NCBI RefSeq assembly: GCF_009707955.1
Contig: NZ_WMDQ01000003.1
Span: forward strand, 468,670-532,669
Source of the DNA: Flavobacterium sp. LC2016-13
GTDB lineage: Bacteria > Bacteroidota > Bacteroidia > Flavobacteriales > Flavobacteriaceae
Reading direction: 5' to 3'
DNA: 64,000 nt
Position numbers and translations under genes: made by a program. Every line of letters begins with the position of its first letter. Position 1 is the first letter of the stretch. The notes under the pieces were generated by a model. That model worked only from the letters and a program-made list of their open reading frames with translations, did not search any database and was not told the DNA's origin. Below are positions 8,932-17,265 of this stretch, piece after piece.

Positions 8932-8958
8932 ACTTAACAGTGATAAATGATTTAATAG
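8932..8958 (+). promoter_or_regulatory. Operator-like element, copy 2
   Basis: ACTTAACAGTGATAAATGAT followed by TTAATAG. It differs from copy 3 at one core position. A perfect -7 box (TACTTTTG, 8972-8979) starts 13 nt downstream, so a bound repressor would cover the -33 region of that promoter. Confidence 0.5.
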
Positions 8959-9032
8959 AGTAATATAAAAGTACTTTTGCATATTACTTCCCAGCATAAA
9001 TAAAGTAACATAGCACTTTTTTTTACTATTTT

Positions 9033-9059
9033 ACTTAACAGTGATAAATAATTTAATAC
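9033..9059 (+). promoter_or_regulatory. Operator-like element, copy 3
   Basis: ACTTAACAGTGATAAATAAT followed by TTAATAC, 101 bp from copy 2. Shared core CTTAACAGTGATAAAT. Confidence 0.5.
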
Positions 9060-9076
9060 CGATTATAAATACTTAA

Positions 9077-9140
9077 TTGGAAGGCATAATTATATGAATT
9101 TTTGCACCAATTTACTTAACAACGTTAGATAATTTAATAG
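9077..9140 (+). promoter_or_regulatory. Pump promoter with operator-like element, copy 4
   Basis: TTG at 9077-9079, a 17-nt spacer, and AATTTTTG at 9097-9104 (one mismatch to TAnnTTTG) make a plausible promoter for the adaptor gene. Copy 4 (CTTAACAACGTTAGAT then AATTTAATAG, about 9114-9140) follows within 10 nt, again over the predicted transcription start, as at tetR. Confidence 0.5.
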
Positions 9141-9222
9141 AATTAAAATGAATACCACCAATACTATAAAAGAGAGAATGTTAAACAACGAGAATTTCCA
9201 ACAAATTAAAACCAATAGAAAA

Positions 9223-10368
9223 ATGAAAAATGTAATTATAACCAGCTTTATTCTGGCTCTGGTACTTGCTAGTTGTGCCGATAAATCGCAAGCTCCGGCT
9301 CCACCGCCACCTCCGGTTTTACCTGTTGCCGCTATCACAATTGAAAACACTACTACTGATAATGAATATCCTGCCTCTATACAAGGAACTGTTGACGTTG
9401 AAATTCGTCCGCAAGTAAGTGGAAACTTAGATCGCGTTTTAGTAGACGAAGGTGCTTATGTATCTAAAGGACAATCTTTATTCAAAATAAACGAAAGACC
9501 TTACCGTGAGCAATTAAACAATGCATTGGCTAGTCTTCACGCTTATGAAGCAGCTTTAATCAACGCTCAGTTAGAAGTTGATAAATTAACTCCTTTAGTT
9601 CAAAACAAAGTAGTTTCTGATTATCAGTTAAAAACTGCTAAAGCTTCTCAAAAAATTGCTGCTGCAAATATTGAACAAGCTAAAGCAATGGTAGCATCTG
9701 CAAAAATTAACTTAGGATATACAAATGTGACAGCTCCAGTAAGTGGTTACATTGGAAGATTACCTAAAAAACAAGGAAGTTTAGTTTCTGCATCTGATGT
9801 TGAGGCTTTAACAACACTTTCAGACGTTCATGAAGTTTTTGCTTATTTCTCTTTAGGAGAAACAGATTTCATCAACTTTAAATCACAATACGCAGGAAAC
9901 TCACTTGGAGATAAAATAAAACACTTACCTCCGGTTTCTTTAATATTAGCTGATAACAATGCTTATCCTCAAACAGGAAAAATCGACATGGTAGATGGTC
10001 AATTTGATAAAACTACCGGTGCCATTACTTTAAGAGCGACTTTCCCTAACAAAAACGGAACATTACGTTCTGGAAACACAGGAAGAATCAGATTAGGAAT
10101 TCAGCACGACGATGCGATTTTGGTTCCACAATCGGCTACAATAGAAATGCAGGATAAAATCTTCGTTTTTACTTTAAGCAAAGACAACAAGGTTAACAAA
10201 ATGCCAATTACGGTTATTGGAAAAAGCGGAACAAACTATCTTATTAAAGATGGTGTAAAATCTGGCGATCAAATCGTATTAAGCGGTGTTGATAAACTTC
10301 AGGAAGGACAAGTAATTCAACCTGAAAAATCAGCTACAAAAGTTGCCGAAATAACTAACAAAAAATAA
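9223..10368 (+). CDS. RND efflux periplasmic adaptor (membrane fusion lipoprotein)
   Basis: Starting at 9223 gives MKNVIITSFILALVLASC, a lipoprotein signal with its lipobox Cys at residue 18; the longer frame from 9148 would place 25 extra residues before it and is not credible. The mature protein has the AcrA/MexA order: barrel-sandwich half (VEIRPQVSGNLDRVLVDEGA), a coiled-coil hairpin (~90-165), the second lipoyl half (LGYTNVTAPVSGYIGRLPKK), a beta-barrel and a membrane-proximal domain. It links the inner-membrane pump to the outer-membrane channel. The next gene begins 11 bp downstream. Confidence 0.93.
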   Translation: MKNVIITSFILALVLASCADKSQAPAPPPPPVLPVAAITIENTTTDNEYPASIQGTVDVEIRPQVSGNLDRVLVDEGAYVSKGQSLFKINERPYREQLNNALASLHAYEAALINAQLEVDKLTPLVQNKVVSDYQLKTAKASQKIAAANIEQAKAMVASAKINLGYTNVTAPVSGYIGRLPKKQGSLVSASDVEALTTLSDVHEVFAYFSLGETDFINFKSQYAGNSLGDKIKHLPPVSLILADNNAYPQTGKIDMVDGQFDKTTGAITLRATFPNKNGTLRSGNTGRIRLGIQHDDAILVPQSATIEMQDKIFVFTLSKDNKVNKMPITVIGKSGTNYLIKDGVKSGDQIVLSGVDKLQEGQVIQPEKSATKVAEITNKK

Positions 10369-10379
10369 TTTTTACGAAA

Positions 10380-13300
10380 ATGTTCAAAATATTTATACAA
10401 AGACCCGTTTTAGCAACCGTTATTTCCATTTTATTGGTGATATTAGGTATACTTGGTCTTACGAAATTACCTTTACAACAGTTTCCTGATATTGCGCCGC
10501 CATCGGTTTTGGTAACGGCAGTTTATCCGGGAGCGAACGCAGAAACGGTTTTACGTTCTGTTGCGCCTTCACTTGAAGAGTCTATAAATGGTGTTGAAAA
10601 CATGACTTACATGAGTTCAACAGCGAGTAATGATGGTACTTTAGCCATTACTGTTTTCTTTAAATTAGGAACTGATGCTGACCAGGCTGCAGTAAACGTG
10701 CAAAACAGAGTTGCACAAGCTACAAGCCAGTTGCCTGCAGAGGTTGTTCAGCAAGGTGTAACAACTGCGAAACAACAAAACAGTTTTATCATGGCGATTG
10801 GTATGTATACAGAAGATGAATCGAAATACGATCAGACTTTTGTTGCCAATTATGCTCAAATTAATATTATTCCTGAGATTAAACGTATTCCGGGAGTTGG
10901 TGCCGCCAGTATTTTTGGTGGTGTAAAAGATTACTCAATGAGAGTTTGGTTAAATCCAACTCAAATGTCTACTTACAATGTTACGCCAAACGAAGTTATG
11001 GCAGCTATTCAGGACAAAAGTTTAGAAGCTGCTCCGGGTAAATTTGGAGAAAGAAGTAAGGAAGTTTTTGAATATGTAATTAAATACAAAGGAAAGCTAA
11101 CCAAACCAGAAGATTATCAAAATATTGCAATTCGTTCTAATGCCGACGGTTCTGTCCTTCGCTTAAGAGACGTTGCAAGAGTTGAACTTGGTGCTTATTC
11201 TTATAACAGTTTAACACGTTTAAATGGTAAAAAAGGAATCGTAATTGGAGTTATTCAATTAGCGGGTTCTAACTCAAATGATATTCAGGTTGCGATAAAT
11301 AAATTGATGGTTAAAGCATCAAAAGATTTTCCTCCTGGCATTAAACACAATATTTTCTATAGCACAAAAGTATCTTTAGATCAATCAATCGATCAGGTAA
11401 AACATACTTTATTAGAAGCTTTTATATTAGTATTTATTGTGGTATTTATCTTCTTGCAAGATTTTAGATCAACATTAATTCCGGCCATTGCTGTACCTGT
11501 AGCAATTTTAGGAACGTTCTTCTTCATGCAATTATTCGGATTTTCGATCAACCTTTTAACGCTTTTCGCTTTAATTCTGGCGATTGGTATTGTGGTAGAT
11601 GATGCAATTGTGGTTGTCGAAGCCGTGCACGCTAAAATGGAGCATAAACATTTGTCTCCAAAAATAGCGACACATGAAGCAATGCACGAAATTACGGGTG
11701 CTATTATCTCGATTACGCTGGTAATGGCTGCTGTATTCCTGCCGGTCGGTTTTATGGAAGGCTCAACAGGAGTTTTCTATCGTCAGTTTGCTTTTACGAT
11801 GGCAATTGCAATTGTAATTTCGGCCGTAAACGCTTTAACTTTAAGCCCTGCCCTAGCCGCTTTATTCTTAAAGGATAATCACGGTGAACACGAAGGAGAT
11901 GCTCCATACGTGAAAAAAGGATTTAAAGAGAAATTCTTTAACGGATTCAACAAAAGTTTTGACTCATTAACAAACCGTTATGTTGGCGGATTAAAATTCT
12001 TAATTCGTAACAAATGGGTAAGTTTAGGCGGATTGGCTTTAATTACTTTCGCTACTGTTGTAATGGTTAAAACAACTCCATCAGGATTTATTCCAACAGA
12101 AGATCAAGGATTTATTGCAATTGCCGTAAATACGCCTTCAGGAACATCTTTAGACGGAACTCAAAAAGTAATGACTCAGGCAGAAAATACTTTAAGAGCT
12201 TTAAATTCATCACGATTTGTAACAGCGATTTCAGGTTTCAACTTGTTAACGAATTCTACAAGTCCATCATCAGCAGTTGTTTTCGTATTGCTTAAACCAA
12301 ACGAAGAACGTGGCGATGTTAAAAATATCGATGAAATCATGAATGAAGTTCGTGGCAAATTAGGCGCGATTTCAGGAGGAAGTTTCTTCGTATTTAGTTT
12401 CCCAACCGTTCCTGGTTTCAGTAACGTTGAGGCTTTAGATTTGGTTCTTCAGGATAAAACCGGTGGTAAACTGGATAAGTTTAGTGGAATCTCTCAAAAC
12501 TTTATCGGAGAATTGATGAAACGTCCTGAAATAGCAGTTGCTTTTACAAGTTTCAAGGCTGATTATCCTCAATTACAATTGGATATTAATGATGCAAAAG
12601 CAGATCAGTTAGGCGTAAAAGTCAAAGATATTCTGCAAACCATGCAAGCTTATTTTGGTAGCGCGCAGGCATCAGATTTCAATAGATTTGGTAAATATTA
12701 CAGAGTTGTTGTTCAGGCTGATATTGCAGACAGAGCAGATCCATCAGCAATTGATCGTGTATTTGTAAAAAACAAAAATGGCGAAATGGTTCCGTTAAAT
12801 ACTTTGGTAAAACTAAGCCGTATTTATGGTTCTGAAACAGCATCAAGATATAATTTATTTAACTCAATTGGTATAAATGCAATTCCGAAACCTGGATTTA
12901 GTTCCGGAGATGCCATCAAAGCAATTGAAGAAGTAGCAGCACAACAATTACCTGCGGGCTACGGATTTGAATTCTCAGGACAAACCCGTGAAGAAATTTC
13001 TTCAGGAGGTCAATCGGCAACAATTTTCTTACTGTGTTTGATATTCGTCTATTTCTTACTTGCCGCACAGTATGAGAGTTACATCCTGCCTTTAGCAGTA
13101 ATTCTATCAATCCCTGCAGGTATATTTGGAGTTTTCGTAGCCATTGGTTTAACTGGAATTGAAAATAACATTTATGTTCAGGTTGCACTGGTAATGCTTA
13201 TTGGACTGCTCGCTAAAAATGCCATTTTGATTGTCGAATTTGCCGTTCAAAAACGAAAATCCGGTCAGGCATTAGTAAAAGCATCCATAGATGCAGCAAA

Positions 13301-13544
13301 ATTACGTTTACGACCAATTATCATGACATCTCTTGCCTTTGTTGTGGGATTAATCCCGATGATGAGCGCAACAGGACCGTCAGCACAAGGTAACCACTCT
13401 ATTAGTATTGGTGCCGCCGGAGGTATGATATCAGGAGTAATTCTTGGGTTGTTAATCATCCCGGTTTTATTCATCGTCTTCCAACATTTACAAGAAAAGG
13501 TTTCTGGAAAACCAGTAGCCGTAATTCATAACGAAGAAAAATAA
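10380..13544 (+). CDS. RND multidrug efflux transporter, HAE1 (AcrB/MexB) family
   Basis: This encodes 1054 residues, the usual HAE1 length, with 12 membrane segments and two large periplasmic loops. The proton-relay Asp pair is in GIVVDDAIVVVEAVHAKME (~403-421) and the partner Lys in GLLAKNAILIVEFAVQKR (~942-959). N-terminal FIQRPVLATVISILLVILG and the porter-domain signature (LRLRDVARVELGAYSYN) are also typical. It pumps amphiphilic drugs, dyes or detergents out of the periplasm and membrane using the proton gradient. Middle gene of the TetR-adaptor-pump-channel locus. Confidence 0.96.
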   Translation: MFKIFIQRPVLATVISILLVILGILGLTKLPLQQFPDIAPPSVLVTAVYPGANAETVLRSVAPSLEESINGVENMTYMSSTASNDGTLAITVFFKLGTDADQAAVNVQNRVAQATSQLPAEVVQQGVTTAKQQNSFIMAIGMYTEDESKYDQTFVANYAQINIIPEIKRIPGVGAASIFGGVKDYSMRVWLNPTQMSTYNVTPNEVMAAIQDKSLEAAPGKFGERSKEVFEYVIKYKGKLTKPEDYQNIAIRSNADGSVLRLRDVARVELGAYSYNSLTRLNGKKGIVIGVIQLAGSNSNDIQVAINKLMVKASKDFPPGIKHNIFYSTKVSLDQSIDQVKHTLLEAFILVFIVVFIFLQDFRSTLIPAIAVPVAILGTFFFMQLFGFSINLLTLFALILAIGIVVDDAIVVVEAVHAKMEHKHLSPKIATHEAMHEITGAIISITLVMAAVFLPVGFMEGSTGVFYRQFAFTMAIAIVISAVNALTLSPALAALFLKDNHGEHEGDAPYVKKGFKEKFFNGFNKSFDSLTNRYVGGLKFLIRNKWVSLGGLALITFATVVMVKTTPSGFIPTEDQGFIAIAVNTPSGTSLDGTQKVMTQAENTLRALNSSRFVTAISGFNLLTNSTSPSSAVVFVLLKPNEERGDVKNIDEIMNEVRGKLGAISGGSFFVFSFPTVPGFSNVEALDLVLQDKTGGKLDKFSGISQNFIGELMKRPEIAVAFTSFKADYPQLQLDINDAKADQLGVKVKDILQTMQAYFGSAQASDFNRFGKYYRVVVQADIADRADPSAIDRVFVKNKNGEMVPLNTLVKLSRIYGSETASRYNLFNSIGINAIPKPGFSSGDAIKAIEEVAAQQLPAGYGFEFSGQTREEISSGGQSATIFLLCLIFVYFLLAAQYESYILPLAVILSIPAGIFGVFVAIGLTGIENNIYVQVALVMLIGLLAKNAILIVEFAVQKRKSGQALVKASIDAAKLRLRPIIMTSLAFVVGLIPMMSATGPSAQGNHSISIGAAGGMISGVILGLLIIPVLFIVFQHLQEKVSGKPVAVIHNEEK

Positions 13545-13546
13545 AA

Positions 13547-13660
13547 ATGGAAAATTATATAACGACAATACTGGTGACCATTATAACGGGCATCGTTTAC
13601 ATATCCTACAAGATTTCTAAAGATCTGGACAGCAGAAAAGATACTTGTACTGAAATTTAA
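13547..13660 (+). CDS. 37-residue membrane peptide inside the RND operon
   Basis: The frame starts with ATG 2 nt after the pump's stop and ends in TAA at 13658-13660, overlapping the ATG of the channel gene (TAATG). It encodes MENYITTILVTIITGIVYIS followed by YKISKDLDSRKDTCTEI: one hydrophobic helix (~5-22) and a charged tail. Its position, exact packing and single-pass character suggest a real accessory peptide or a translational-coupling ORF. AcrZ of E. coli is a known small single-helix partner of an RND pump; no sequence relation is claimed. Confidence 0.5.
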   Translation: MENYITTILVTIITGIVYISYKISKDLDSRKDTCTEI

Positions 13661-15093
13661 TGACAACATATAAAATGAAAAAGTATATAACCAAAATTGT
13701 GATGATCGCTATTTTGATCGCCACAGTAATATCCTGTAAGGTTTCGAAGGATATTGAAACTCCAAAAGATGCATTTCCTGAAAATTTCAGGAATGCATCA
13801 ACTTCAACCGATACAACAAGTATTGCTGATTTGGAGTGGAAAAATTTCTTTACAGAAAAAGATATTATTCAATTGATTGATAGCGCGGTGGCCAGAAATA
13901 ACGATTTACAAATCGCTACAAAAAACATCGAAATTGCACAATACAGATTCACACAATCTAAATGGGGAAATGTTCCTCAGGCCAATTTATTTGTAAATGC
14001 AAGTACAAGCAATCCGTCTGACAATAGTTTTACAGGAATGAACCTGAACCAGGCTTTAGGTCAAAAACATATTGACGATTATTCTGCAGGAGTTTCACTT
14101 TCTTGGGAAGCTGATATTTGGGGAAAAATCCGCAGTCAGAAAAAAGGTGCTTATGCAAGTTACCTTCAATCTGAAGAAGTAAAAAAAGCGTTGCAGACTA
14201 ATATTGTTGCGAATGTTTCTAAAGGATATTATAATCTTTTGATGTTAGACGCGCAATTGGATATCGCTAAGAAAAATGTACAACTAAACGATAGTACAAC
14301 CAATATAATCAAACTAAAATTTGATGCCGGACAAGTTACTTCGTTAGGAATTCAACAATCTGAAGCACAAAAATTAACTGCTGCACAATTGATTCCTTTA
14401 TTAGAGCAAAATATTGCTATTCAGGAAAATGCTTTGAGTGTTTTGACAGGATCATTTCCAAATTCAAAACAAAGAAGTATTAAATTAAGTTCAATTGAAG
14501 TAAAAAACAATACAGCAATCGGAATTCCGTCTTCATTAGTAAGCAGAAGACCTGATGTAAAAAGTGCTGAATTGGCTTTAAAAGTTGCCAATGCAAACGT
14601 GGGAATCACAAAAGCAGATTTGTATCCTTCGCTTAAAATTACCGCTCAAGGCGGAGTAAATTCGTTCGAAACCAGCAATTGGTTCAATATTCCGGCTTCA
14701 TTATTCGGAACTGTTGCAGGAGGTTTAACACAACCTTTATTGAACAATAAAAGAGTTCGAACTCAATATAATATTGCTGTAGCCGAAAGAGAAAAAGCAG
14801 TTTTAAATTTCAGACAATCGGTTTTAGTAGCCGTTAGTGAAGTTTCAGACGCTTTAGTAAAAGTAGAGAAATTACAGCAGCAGGAATCTTTCCTTAAAGA
14901 AAGAGTAAAAACCTTGCAGCAAGCCATTAAAAATTCGAATTTGTTATTCAAAAACGGAATGGCAGAATACCTTGAAGTTTTATCTGCGCAATCTAATTTA
15001 TTGCAAAGCGAGCTGGAACTGGCAAACATAAAAAGAGAGCAACTTTCTGCTAATACCGAATTATATCGTGCATTAGGCGGCGGTTGGAGATAA
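13660..15093 (+). CDS. RND efflux outer-membrane channel lipoprotein (TolC/OprM/NodT family)
   Basis: This encodes 477 residues from the overlapping ATG at 13660; MKKYITK at 13675 is an alternative start. The signal ends at a lipobox Cys (ATVISC). Two OEP repeats follow, with the family hallmarks ISLSWEADIWGKIRSQKKGA-like (seen as VSLSWEADIWGKIRSQKKGA), the VSRRPDVKSAELALKVANA segment, and the C-terminal LEVLSAQSNLLQSELELA and LYRALGGGW. It forms the trimeric alpha-barrel exit duct of the pump. A terminator follows the gene. Confidence 0.93.
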   Translation: MTTYKMKKYITKIVMIAILIATVISCKVSKDIETPKDAFPENFRNASTSTDTTSIADLEWKNFFTEKDIIQLIDSAVARNNDLQIATKNIEIAQYRFTQSKWGNVPQANLFVNASTSNPSDNSFTGMNLNQALGQKHIDDYSAGVSLSWEADIWGKIRSQKKGAYASYLQSEEVKKALQTNIVANVSKGYYNLLMLDAQLDIAKKNVQLNDSTTNIIKLKFDAGQVTSLGIQQSEAQKLTAAQLIPLLEQNIAIQENALSVLTGSFPNSKQRSIKLSSIEVKNNTAIGIPSSLVSRRPDVKSAELALKVANANVGITKADLYPSLKITAQGGVNSFETSNWFNIPASLFGTVAGGLTQPLLNNKRVRTQYNIAVAEREKAVLNFRQSVLVAVSEVSDALVKVEKLQQQESFLKERVKTLQQAIKNSNLLFKNGMAEYLEVLSAQSNLLQSELELANIKREQLSANTELYRALGGGWR

Positions 15094-15124
15094 TACCCGT
15101 TTATTTAATTATTTATTTGAGATG

Positions 15125-15159
15125 CGCTGCGAGACTTCGGTTTTGCAGCGTTTTTTTTT
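15125..15159 (+). terminator. Intrinsic terminator of the efflux operon
   Basis: A CGCTGC / GCAGCG stem with a 14-nt loop is followed by nine T residues, 32 bp after the channel gene's stop. Confidence 0.8.
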
Positions 15160-15233
15160 GTTGTTAGAATGCAGATTAAACAGATTCGCGATGCGAAGAC
15201 GCGGATTTGAACGGATTTTTTTTAATCAAAGTT

Positions 15234-15380
15234 GTGTCATTTCGACCGGAGGAGACCCGAGCGATAGCGAACAGGCGAAGCAAATCACATAACGTTTACA
15301 CGTAATACTTTCCCTTTTGGATGTGATTTACAGCTCGTAGCTCTCTGGATGTGATTTCTCCCTCCGGTCGAAATGACACA
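15234..15380. repeat. REP-like element with inverted ends
   Basis: The left end (TGTGTCATTTCGACCGGAGG, from 15234) and right end (CCTCCGGTCGAAATGACACA, to 15380) are inverted copies enclosing about 105 bp, within which GGATGTGATTT appears twice. A degenerate relative lies at 53369-53470. This looks like an intergenic, non-coding mobile or repetitive element. Confidence 0.65.
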
Positions 15381-15417
15381 AAATACGATTATTATCCAAA
15401 AAAATAAAACTTCCAAT

Positions 15418-15501
15418 CTTTCCTCTTTATTCTTTCCTCTTTATTCTTTCCTCTTTATTCTTTCCTCTTTATTCTTTCCTCTTTATTCTTTCCTCTTTAT
15501 T
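15418..15501. repeat. Six tandem copies of a 14-bp unit
   Basis: The unit CTTTCCTCTTTATT is repeated six times without mismatch, followed by degenerate CTTTCCTC repeats to about 15536. The strand is pure pyrimidine apart from one A per unit. A 67-codon frame runs through it but merely reads the repeat and is not annotated. A microsatellite of this kind may vary in copy number. Confidence 0.85.
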
Positions 15502-15617
15502 CTTTCTTCTTTCCTCTTTCCTCTCCCCTCTCCCATTCAAAAATCTAAAATCAACTTCTGTCCCAAATGCCCCTAAAAAAGTCGCAAACATGTATTAAAA
15601 TAAAAAAATAAGAATTG

Positions 15618-15625
15618 TAAGTTTG
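15618..15625 (+). promoter_or_regulatory. -7 box TAAGTTTG before the DoxX gene
   Basis: A perfect TAnnTTTG lies 37 nt upstream of the start at 15662. The -33 region is not clear. Confidence 0.4.
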
Positions 15626-15661
15626 TAATACATTAACTAATAACTATTTAATATTAAACCA

Positions 15662-16042
15662 ATGAAAAAAGCAAAAATTATTTTTTGGATTACTACTATT
15701 CTTATTTTTTTATTTGAAGGCGTTATGCCGGCACTTACTTCTCAAAGTGAATTAGCAAAAGAAGGAATTAAACATTTGGGATATCCTGAGTATTTTGGGA
15801 ATGCTTTGGTTGTTTTCAAAATTCTGGGCGTTTTGGTTTTAGTAATTCCACAAGTTTCAAATCGTGTTAAAGAATGGGCTTATGCCGGTTTTGCTTTCGA
15901 TTTTATATTCGCTTCAATAAGTCATTTTGCGGTTGACGGAATTGGTTTTGAAGGCTTTTTTCCTTTAATCGTTTTATTGATTCTGGTAATTTCTTATGTG
16001 TACCATCATAAAATTGAGCGTTACAAAAACATCGCTTTGTAA
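15662..16042 (+). CDS. DoxX-like family membrane protein
   Basis: This encodes 126 residues with four membrane segments, beginning MKKAKIIFWITTILIFLFEG. Features typical of DoxX-like proteins are HLGYPEYFGNALVVFKILGV near helix 2 and a C-terminal VLLILVISYVYHHK. The molecular function of this family is not established; some members associate with oxidoreductases. It starts a run of small genes on the plus strand. Confidence 0.8.
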   Translation: MKKAKIIFWITTILIFLFEGVMPALTSQSELAKEGIKHLGYPEYFGNALVVFKILGVLVLVIPQVSNRVKEWAYAGFAFDFIFASISHFAVDGIGFEGFFPLIVLLILVISYVYHHKIERYKNIAL

Positions 16043-16054
16043 ATTCAGAAAACG

Positions 16055-16264
16055 ATGATAGAGGTTTTTAAAACAAATGTTCAGGAAGTCGAGCACTCTC
16101 AAATGATTGTGGGAAAGCTTCTTGAACATTTCCCAAATAGTATCATCAATTTCGATCTCGAAGATTGCGACAAGATCTTGCGAATTCACGCTTCATCAAT
16201 TTCAAATCATAAAATTATCGAATTGCTCAATTCGTACGGATACCATTGCGAAGTTCTTTTATAA
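16055..16264 (+). CDS. Small hypothetical protein with HMA-like alternation
   Basis: This encodes 69 residues beginning MIEVFKTNVQEVEHSQMIVG. The beta-alpha-beta-beta-alpha-beta pattern and size (KLLEHFPNSIINFDLEDCDK, then RIHASSI, then the C-terminal YGYHCEVL) resemble metal-binding ferredoxin-like folds of about 70 residues. No CxxC motif is present, so metal binding is not implied. It lies 12 bp after the DoxX gene, probably the same transcript. Confidence 0.65.
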   Translation: MIEVFKTNVQEVEHSQMIVGKLLEHFPNSIINFDLEDCDKILRIHASSISNHKIIELLNSYGYHCEVLL

Positions 16265-16314
16265 ATTATTCAAAACCTTAAAACTTTAACTGTCAGAGTT
16301 TTAATATATAATTG

Positions 16315-16322
16315 TAAATTTG
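16315..16322 (+). promoter_or_regulatory. -7 box TAAATTTG before the VOC/DinB unit
   Basis: A perfect TAnnTTTG lies 30 nt before the start at 16352. It probably drives the three genes 16352-17733. Confidence 0.45.
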
Positions 16323-16351
16323 GGTTATCAATCATTAAAATCAATCAACAA

Positions 16352-16738
16352 ATGAATATACCTAAGAATCATCAGACAGTAATGCCGTATTTAATTTTAA
16401 ACGATGCATTAAAATTTATAGATTTTACGAAAAATGTTTTTAATGCCGTAACATTACAAGCTCCTCATTTGAGAGAAGACGGAACGGTACAGCATGCTGA
16501 AATTACCTTAAGCGGAAGTACAATTATGGTAACCAATGTAACCAAAGAGTGGAAACAAGAAACGGCAAATTTGTTTGTATATGTTCCCAATGCCGATGAA
16601 AGTTTTAATAAAGCAATTGAACACGGTGCCGAAATACTGATGGGATTAAGCAATCAGGATTACGGAAGAACTTGTGGGGTAAAAGATCCGTTTGGAAATG
16701 TGTGGTGGATAACATCTGTAGATAAACTTACAATCTAA
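16352..16738 (+). CDS. VOC family protein, PhnB/glyoxalase-like
   Basis: This encodes 128 residues. The N-terminal VMPYLILNDALKFIDFTKNV and the EITLSGSTIMVTN strand, followed by GRTCGVKDPFGNVWWITSVD near the C terminus, are typical of PhnB/YdeM-type VOC proteins. Substrate unknown. It is followed after 7 bp by a DinB family gene and then a membrane gene. Confidence 0.85.
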   Translation: MNIPKNHQTVMPYLILNDALKFIDFTKNVFNAVTLQAPHLREDGTVQHAEITLSGSTIMVTNVTKEWKQETANLFVYVPNADESFNKAIEHGAEILMGLSNQDYGRTCGVKDPFGNVWWITSVDKLTI

Positions 16739-16745
16739 ATGAAAA

Positions 16746-17255
16746 ATGAAAGCAACAGTTCAAAAAAATATTGTTGAAACATTTAAAAAACTAAACGAAA
16801 GTGTTTCTTCTTTTTCACAGGAAGAATTTAATATTGCTCCGTATAAAGGAAGCTGGACCGCAGGACAAACTGTTGAGCATATTATTAAGGCCTGTTCCGG
16901 TTATCCTAAATTATTTGCCGGAAATAAGAAAAATACCATTCGAAAACCTGATGACAATATCAAAGAACTTGAAGGCATTTTTTTAAACTTCAATATAAAA
17001 ATGGATTCTCCTGATTTTCTTAAACCTGAGATTATCGACTATAATAAAAATTCTCAAACTTTAGCTTTGCTTAAAATAGAATCGGAATTATTAAACAGCT
17101 GCGAAACGTATGATTTAACGTTGACATGTCTGGATTTTCAACTTCCCCATTTTGAACAATTCACGATTTACGAATGGATTAGTTTTGCTCTTTTTCATGC
17201 TCAAAGACACACCAAACAACTCAATGCTATTTTGCATTACATGACAGAATTATAA
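16746..17255 (+). CDS. DinB family protein (putative metal-dependent)
   Basis: This encodes 169 residues forming a predicted four-helix bundle. The three His that bind metal in DinB/YfiT proteins can be read as TVEHIIK (~40), a mid-protein position and ALFHAQRHTKQLNAI near the C terminus. Members include thiol transferases (bacillithiol or mycothiol dependent), but many are uncharacterised. It is in a tight unit with the VOC and the membrane gene (10 bp gaps). Confidence 0.82.
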   Translation: MKATVQKNIVETFKKLNESVSSFSQEEFNIAPYKGSWTAGQTVEHIIKACSGYPKLFAGNKKNTIRKPDDNIKELEGIFLNFNIKMDSPDFLKPEIIDYNKNSQTLALLKIESELLNSCETYDLTLTCLDFQLPHFEQFTIYEWISFALFHAQRHTKQLNAILHYMTEL

Positions 17256-17265
17256 AAGATATTAT

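Noticed and set aside
9148..9222. Upstream start of the efflux adaptor gene
   Set aside because: It would add 25 residues before a clear lipoprotein signal peptide.
15418..15536. CRISPR-like array
   Set aside because: The units are 14 bp with no spacers; it is a simple tandem repeat.
15373..15576. 67-codon ORF through the 14-bp repeats
   Set aside because: Its sequence only reflects the repeat (SSLFFPLYSFLFIL units); 14 bp is not a multiple of 3, so it repeats every 42 bp, and no start context is visible.
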